Assembly: GCF_030052815.1 (NCBI RefSeq)
Contig: NC_079499.1
Location: 70,013,760-70,077,759, forward strand
Length of the DNA stretch: 64,000 bases
Source: Hevea brasiliensis
Lineage: Eukaryota > Streptophyta > Magnoliopsida > Malpighiales > Euphorbiaceae
Direction: 5' to 3'
Part shown: positions 60,979-64,000 of the stretch, piece after piece
How positions within the stretch are numbered: position 1 is the first letter of the stretch
How the letters are laid out: each line of letters opens with the position of its first letter
Position numbers and translations under genes: made by a program
Notes under the pieces: generated by a model
Databases searched by the model: none
What the model saw: only the letters and a program-made list of their open reading frames with translations
Told to the model about the DNA's origin: nothing

Positions 60979-63065
60979 TTTTCGTAAGATGCCCTAGAGC
61001 ATATCATTGTGTATGTATCGTGTACATTTTTTTAATAATAAAGGCATTTCCACTTTTCCGTTTACATAATTTATTTTTGTGTATTTGTAAAGGTCCATTG
61101 ATATTTTGTTAGAAATATTATTCTTAAGTTGTTAAGAATATGAGTGACAATATTTCTAGCACAAAGTATCATAAATAGGTTCACAATCGAGGATACTTCA
61201 TAATAAGGACATGACTTATCCGGAAAGATTGTATTCATGTTTGTTCCCAAGTTATTTATATGAGATATAAATAAGATGGAATGGTGAGTCTCATGCCATA
61301 TAACAAACATGATAGGCACTTATAAATGATAAGTAGGCGAACCGGTGACACTTATGACAAGCACATGGAGTTTACTCTTGTCAATGTTTTGTCATAAATC
61401 ATATCGATGCATATAATCTTTAGACACGAGATAGCACGTTATCTTGTATATAGGTAGTTTGAGTTTGATCTCGCTTTCATACTTGTACTATGTATGGGTA
61501 TATGGGCATGTGTTGGCTCTGCTAGTTATATATTGATGTAGGTGTTTATCAAGAAGTAATCTGTTCCTATAAGTAAATAGAGATAATATCCTATATTAAT
61601 TTAATTGTTCTTGATGTTTCAAGTTCTGGCAGACAGATAGATTTATTGAGAAAGAGTTTACGATGAGACAAATCTTTTAATCAAGCTGGAATTAAAAGAA
61701 CATAATATTCATAGCAAATGGAGTTTGACATAAACCATGACTCGGCTTGAGTTGTGTTTTTGTAAAAGAGAGATTCTATTGCATTGTAACATATTATTAT
61801 AGGTTCATTTAAGGTAAATCTTATTACTAATTGGGTGGCCATGGCATGCTATGCTAGGTGTTAACCATTGTCTATGAGGTTCATAAAATGATTTAGAGAA
61901 ATCATTTATGGTAAGAAAGAGTTCTGATGATATTAAGAGTTGATATCATGTCTCATTGCCAATTAGTGATGAGCCTAGTAAGTCACACACATACACAAGT
62001 TATCACCTATTTAAATATGATTTAATTAATTAATTAAAGAGTTTAATTGATTAATTAAATAGATTTGGTTTCAATAAAATTGCAAAGTCCTAGCATGACT
62101 TGAAACCAAATCTAGATTATTGGATGTGTAGTATAAATTGAATTTATATTTAAAGTGTTTAAATATGAATTTAATTGATGAGAAATTAATTAATAGAGAT
62201 TAATTAATTAATTTATATTTGATATAAATTAATTAGAAGAAGAAAATAATTATTTTGGGTTAAGAACTCAAAATTAGGACACAGGGCATTTTGGTCATTT
62301 TACAGTGTGACACGTGGCACCATGAGATGGTGACACATGGCATAACACATAAGCTTGCCAAATATTTTTAATCATGTAAGATGATTAAAATCAAGATTAA
62401 ATATAGGTTTGACACTTGGCACAATGTGATTGGGTCACTTAAACCTAGAGCTAATCAAAAGGTGACATGTGGCTAGGGTTTAATGTGTTAACCTAGCTAT
62501 TTAAGTGGGGTTATGAAAAGAAAACATAACCAGCAGCCTCTCCTCTCATATGTCACGCCACTTTGAGCCTCTCCAGCTATTTCTCTTCATCTCTCATCAA
62601 TTCAAAGAGATTAGCCATCAATCTCTTGAATTAAGAACACTAGAAATTGTTTCTAGTGTCCTGTTTGCATCTCTAATCTCTTAAAAGGCAGAACTTGAAT
62701 TTCTAATTAATAGAAAAGGCTTTAGAAGCTGTTCAAGGGCTGCCATAGGTGTTCTTGGTGTGGACAAGATAGAGGACAACATCGGTGTCCTCAAGACGAA
62801 TCTCAAAGCGCAGACACGCTGCGGCACATCAAGAGGTTAGTGTAATCGTTCTTGATTTAATCTAGGGTTCTAAAATTAATCTGATTAATTTTAAAATCTT
62901 AAATGGCAAATACAGATCCAAAAACATATTAAAAGAGTTTTAATATGTTGTTTATCATTGAAATCAAATAGATAAAAATAAATCTTGCATGGTGCTTGTG
63001 ACCCTAGGTGAAAATTTTTGAATTCAATGGTATAATCTTGTGTTTTTCACGCTTCCGTTCCTTCA
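60979..63065 (+). repeat. E8 3' LTR, type B
   Basis: It follows the tract GGGAGAT. Its first bases (TTTTCGTAAGATGCCC) are altered from the usual TGTTAGTAGTATGCCC, but its U5 end CGCTTCCGTTCCTTCA is canonical. It is followed directly by AGTAG. Confidence 0.93.
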
Positions 63066-63070
63066 AGTAG
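63066..63070. repeat. Target duplication of E8, right copy
   Basis: AGTAG is identical to 53150-53154. Confidence 0.93.
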
Positions 63071-63315
63071 ATAGATTGACAAAGTCAGCACATTTTCTGC
63101 CCGTTAGGACTGACTACTCACTGGAGAAGTTAGCAGAATTTTATATTAGTGAGATAGTTAGACTGCATGGAATTCCACTTTCCATCATATCTGATTGAGA
63201 CCCAAGGTTTACATCGAGATTTTGGAAGAAGTTGCATGAATCCTTGGGTACACAACTTCACTTTAGCATAGCTTTCCATCCTCAGACGGATGGGCAATCA
63301 GAAAGAGTAATCTAG

Positions 63316-63390
63316 GTAAATAATTGAAACCAATTGAATTAATACAAATATTGAACTGAAATGATAATAATAACATAAAATATATGTTAG
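63316..63390 (+). other. Possible 75-bp intron in the G1 integrase
   Basis: GTAAATAATTG begins and ATATGTTAG ends a very AT-rich 75-bp stretch placed between codons for SERVI(stop for Gln) and VLEDMLR, which are contiguous in related gypsy integrases. The phase is 0 on both sides. It contains in-frame TGA and TAA, so it must be removed or it kills the protein. Size and composition fit a minimal plant intron. A chance insertion is the alternative. Confidence 0.55.
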
Positions 63391-64000
63391 GTCCTTGAGG
63401 ATATGCTGAGGAGTTGTGTCATTGAATTTGAGGGAAGTTGGGATAGATACCTCCCACTGGCAGAATTTTCATACAACAATAACTACCAAGCTAGCATCCA
63501 AATGGCACCGTATGAAGCATTGTATGGGAGGAAATGTAGAACTCCAGTGTGCTGGACTGAATTGGGTGAAGATAAATTGGTAGGGCCAGACCTGGTGAAA
63601 CAGACTGAGGAGAAGGTAAAACTAATCAAAGCCAATCTGAAGGTTGCCTCAGACAGACAAAAATCTTATGCCGGCCTGAAGAGAAAAGAAATAAAATATG
63701 CGGTTGGTGACAAAGTGTTCCTCAAGGTGTCAGCGTGGAAGAAGGTACTAAGGTTTGGAAGAAAAGGTAAGTTAAGCCCTAGGTTCATTGGTCCATATGA
63801 AGTTATTGAACGTGTGGGTCCAATGGCCTACAGGCTAGCTTTACCGCCAAAGCTGGACAAGATCCACAATATGTTCCATGTATCTATGCTAAGAAGATAC
63901 CGCTCAGATCCTTCACATGTCATCTCCATGGAAAAAATTGAAGTACAACCGGATTTGACATATGAAGAAGAACCCATACGGATCCTGGCTCGGGAAGTGA

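Larger units (their letters stand above)
53155..63065 (+). mobile_element. Complete Ty1/copia element E8, type B, protease region retained
   Basis: E8 is a 9911-bp forward-strand element with two LTRs of the same length (2087 bp) and a perfect AGTAG duplication, inserted into the G1 integrase. It is the only copy here that has both LTRs and still has the protease segment. Its internal region from about 56200 to 60980 is full of small changes at CAG/CTG sites, so its coding state is hard to judge. Confidence 0.95.
48608..64000 (+). mobile_element. Ty3/gypsy element G1 (chromovirus type), split by E8, running off the window
   Basis: Forward strand. It has partial 5' LTR (to 49415), primer site, gag, zinc region, protease, RT, RNase H and integrase, in that order. 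Integrase after RNase H defines Ty3/gypsy. E8 is inserted in the integrase at 53154/63066. The GPY/F module (about 63790) and a following stretch ending EEEPIRILAREV are typical just before or within chromodomains of Tekay/Del-like chromoviruses. The LTR end GGGTAAGGGGTGTCTCA also resembles that group. The 5' end of its LTR is cut by the E1-E7 copia array, and its 3' end lies beyond the window. Confidence 0.88.
63066..64000 (+). pseudogene. G1 integrase core, GPY/F module and C-terminal start (piece 2)
   Basis: The frame resumes after the target duplication with the rest of the integrase core (VDRLTKSAHFLPV). The second catalytic Asp is at 63193-63195 (IISD), followed at once by an Arg-to-TGA change. 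The catalytic Glu is at 63301-63303 (TDGQSERVI), 36 codons on, which is D35E spacing. A 75-bp GT...AG segment (63316-63390) then separates this from VLEDMLRSC. From 63391 to the window end 203 codons are open without interruption, covering NYQASIQMAPYEALYGR, GPYEVIERVG, FHVSMLRRY and EEEPIRILAREV. The chromodomain itself would lie mostly beyond the window. Confidence 0.87.

Overview
The window is plant nuclear heterochromatin, most likely from a flowering plant (probably a eudicot; the species cannot be told from this sequence). It consists almost entirely of LTR retrotransposons nested in one another, and I see no host gene, tRNA, rRNA or CRISPR array. Two families are present. The first is a Ty1/copia family with ~2.07-2.13 kb LTRs (TGTTAGTAGTATGCC... 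to ...CGTTCCTTCA), a tRNA-Met type primer site (TGGTATCAGAGC), a ~1.8 kb leader with an AT-rich tandem array, and one gag-protease-integrase-RT-RNase H frame. The second is a Ty3/gypsy element of chromovirus type (protease, RT, RNase H, D35E integrase, GPY/F module), probably Tekay/Del-like.

Layout, with copia copies called E1-E8. 1-7212: E1 (+), entering the window in its leader. 5144-7212: one LTR that ends E1 and also begins E2, so E1 and E2 form a head-to-tail dimer. 7213-24416: E2 (+), broken by a solo LTR (-, 10404-12501) and by complete E3 (-, 14509-24038). 24413-24423: an orientation-switch junction into E4 (-), whose gag is split by complete E5 (-, 26783-36351). 38376-40504: a second shared LTR, joining E4 to E6 (-). 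43657-43658: a second orientation switch, E6 to E7 (+), forming a large inverted repeat with a 46-bp spacer. 47192-48607: the 5'-truncated last LTR of E7. 48608-53154 and 63066-64000: the gypsy element G1 (+), split in its integrase by complete E8 (+, 53155-63065) with a perfect 5-bp target duplication AGTAG.

The copies fall into two LTR/leader types. Type A (E2, the solo LTR, E4/E6, E7 and the LTR shared by E1) forms the older framework. Type B (E3, E5, E8) are the later insertions with clear target duplications. Cutting across this, E3-E6 share an internal deletion that removes the protease and half of the Gag zinc knuckle. At the same spot they carry a 23-bp minisatellite made from zinc-knuckle codons. 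E3 and E5 have their own LTR pairs and target duplications, so this deleted form appears to have been mobilised by proteins supplied in trans.

Every gag-pol copy is broken. Most stops are C-to-T type (CAA/CAG to TAA/TAG), as expected from deamination of methylated cytosine. A second type of damage, small indels and substitutions centred on CAG/CTG, is clustered in blocks. It looks more like base-calling error at CHG-methylated sites in poorly polished repeats than like biology, so many frameshifts here may not be real.
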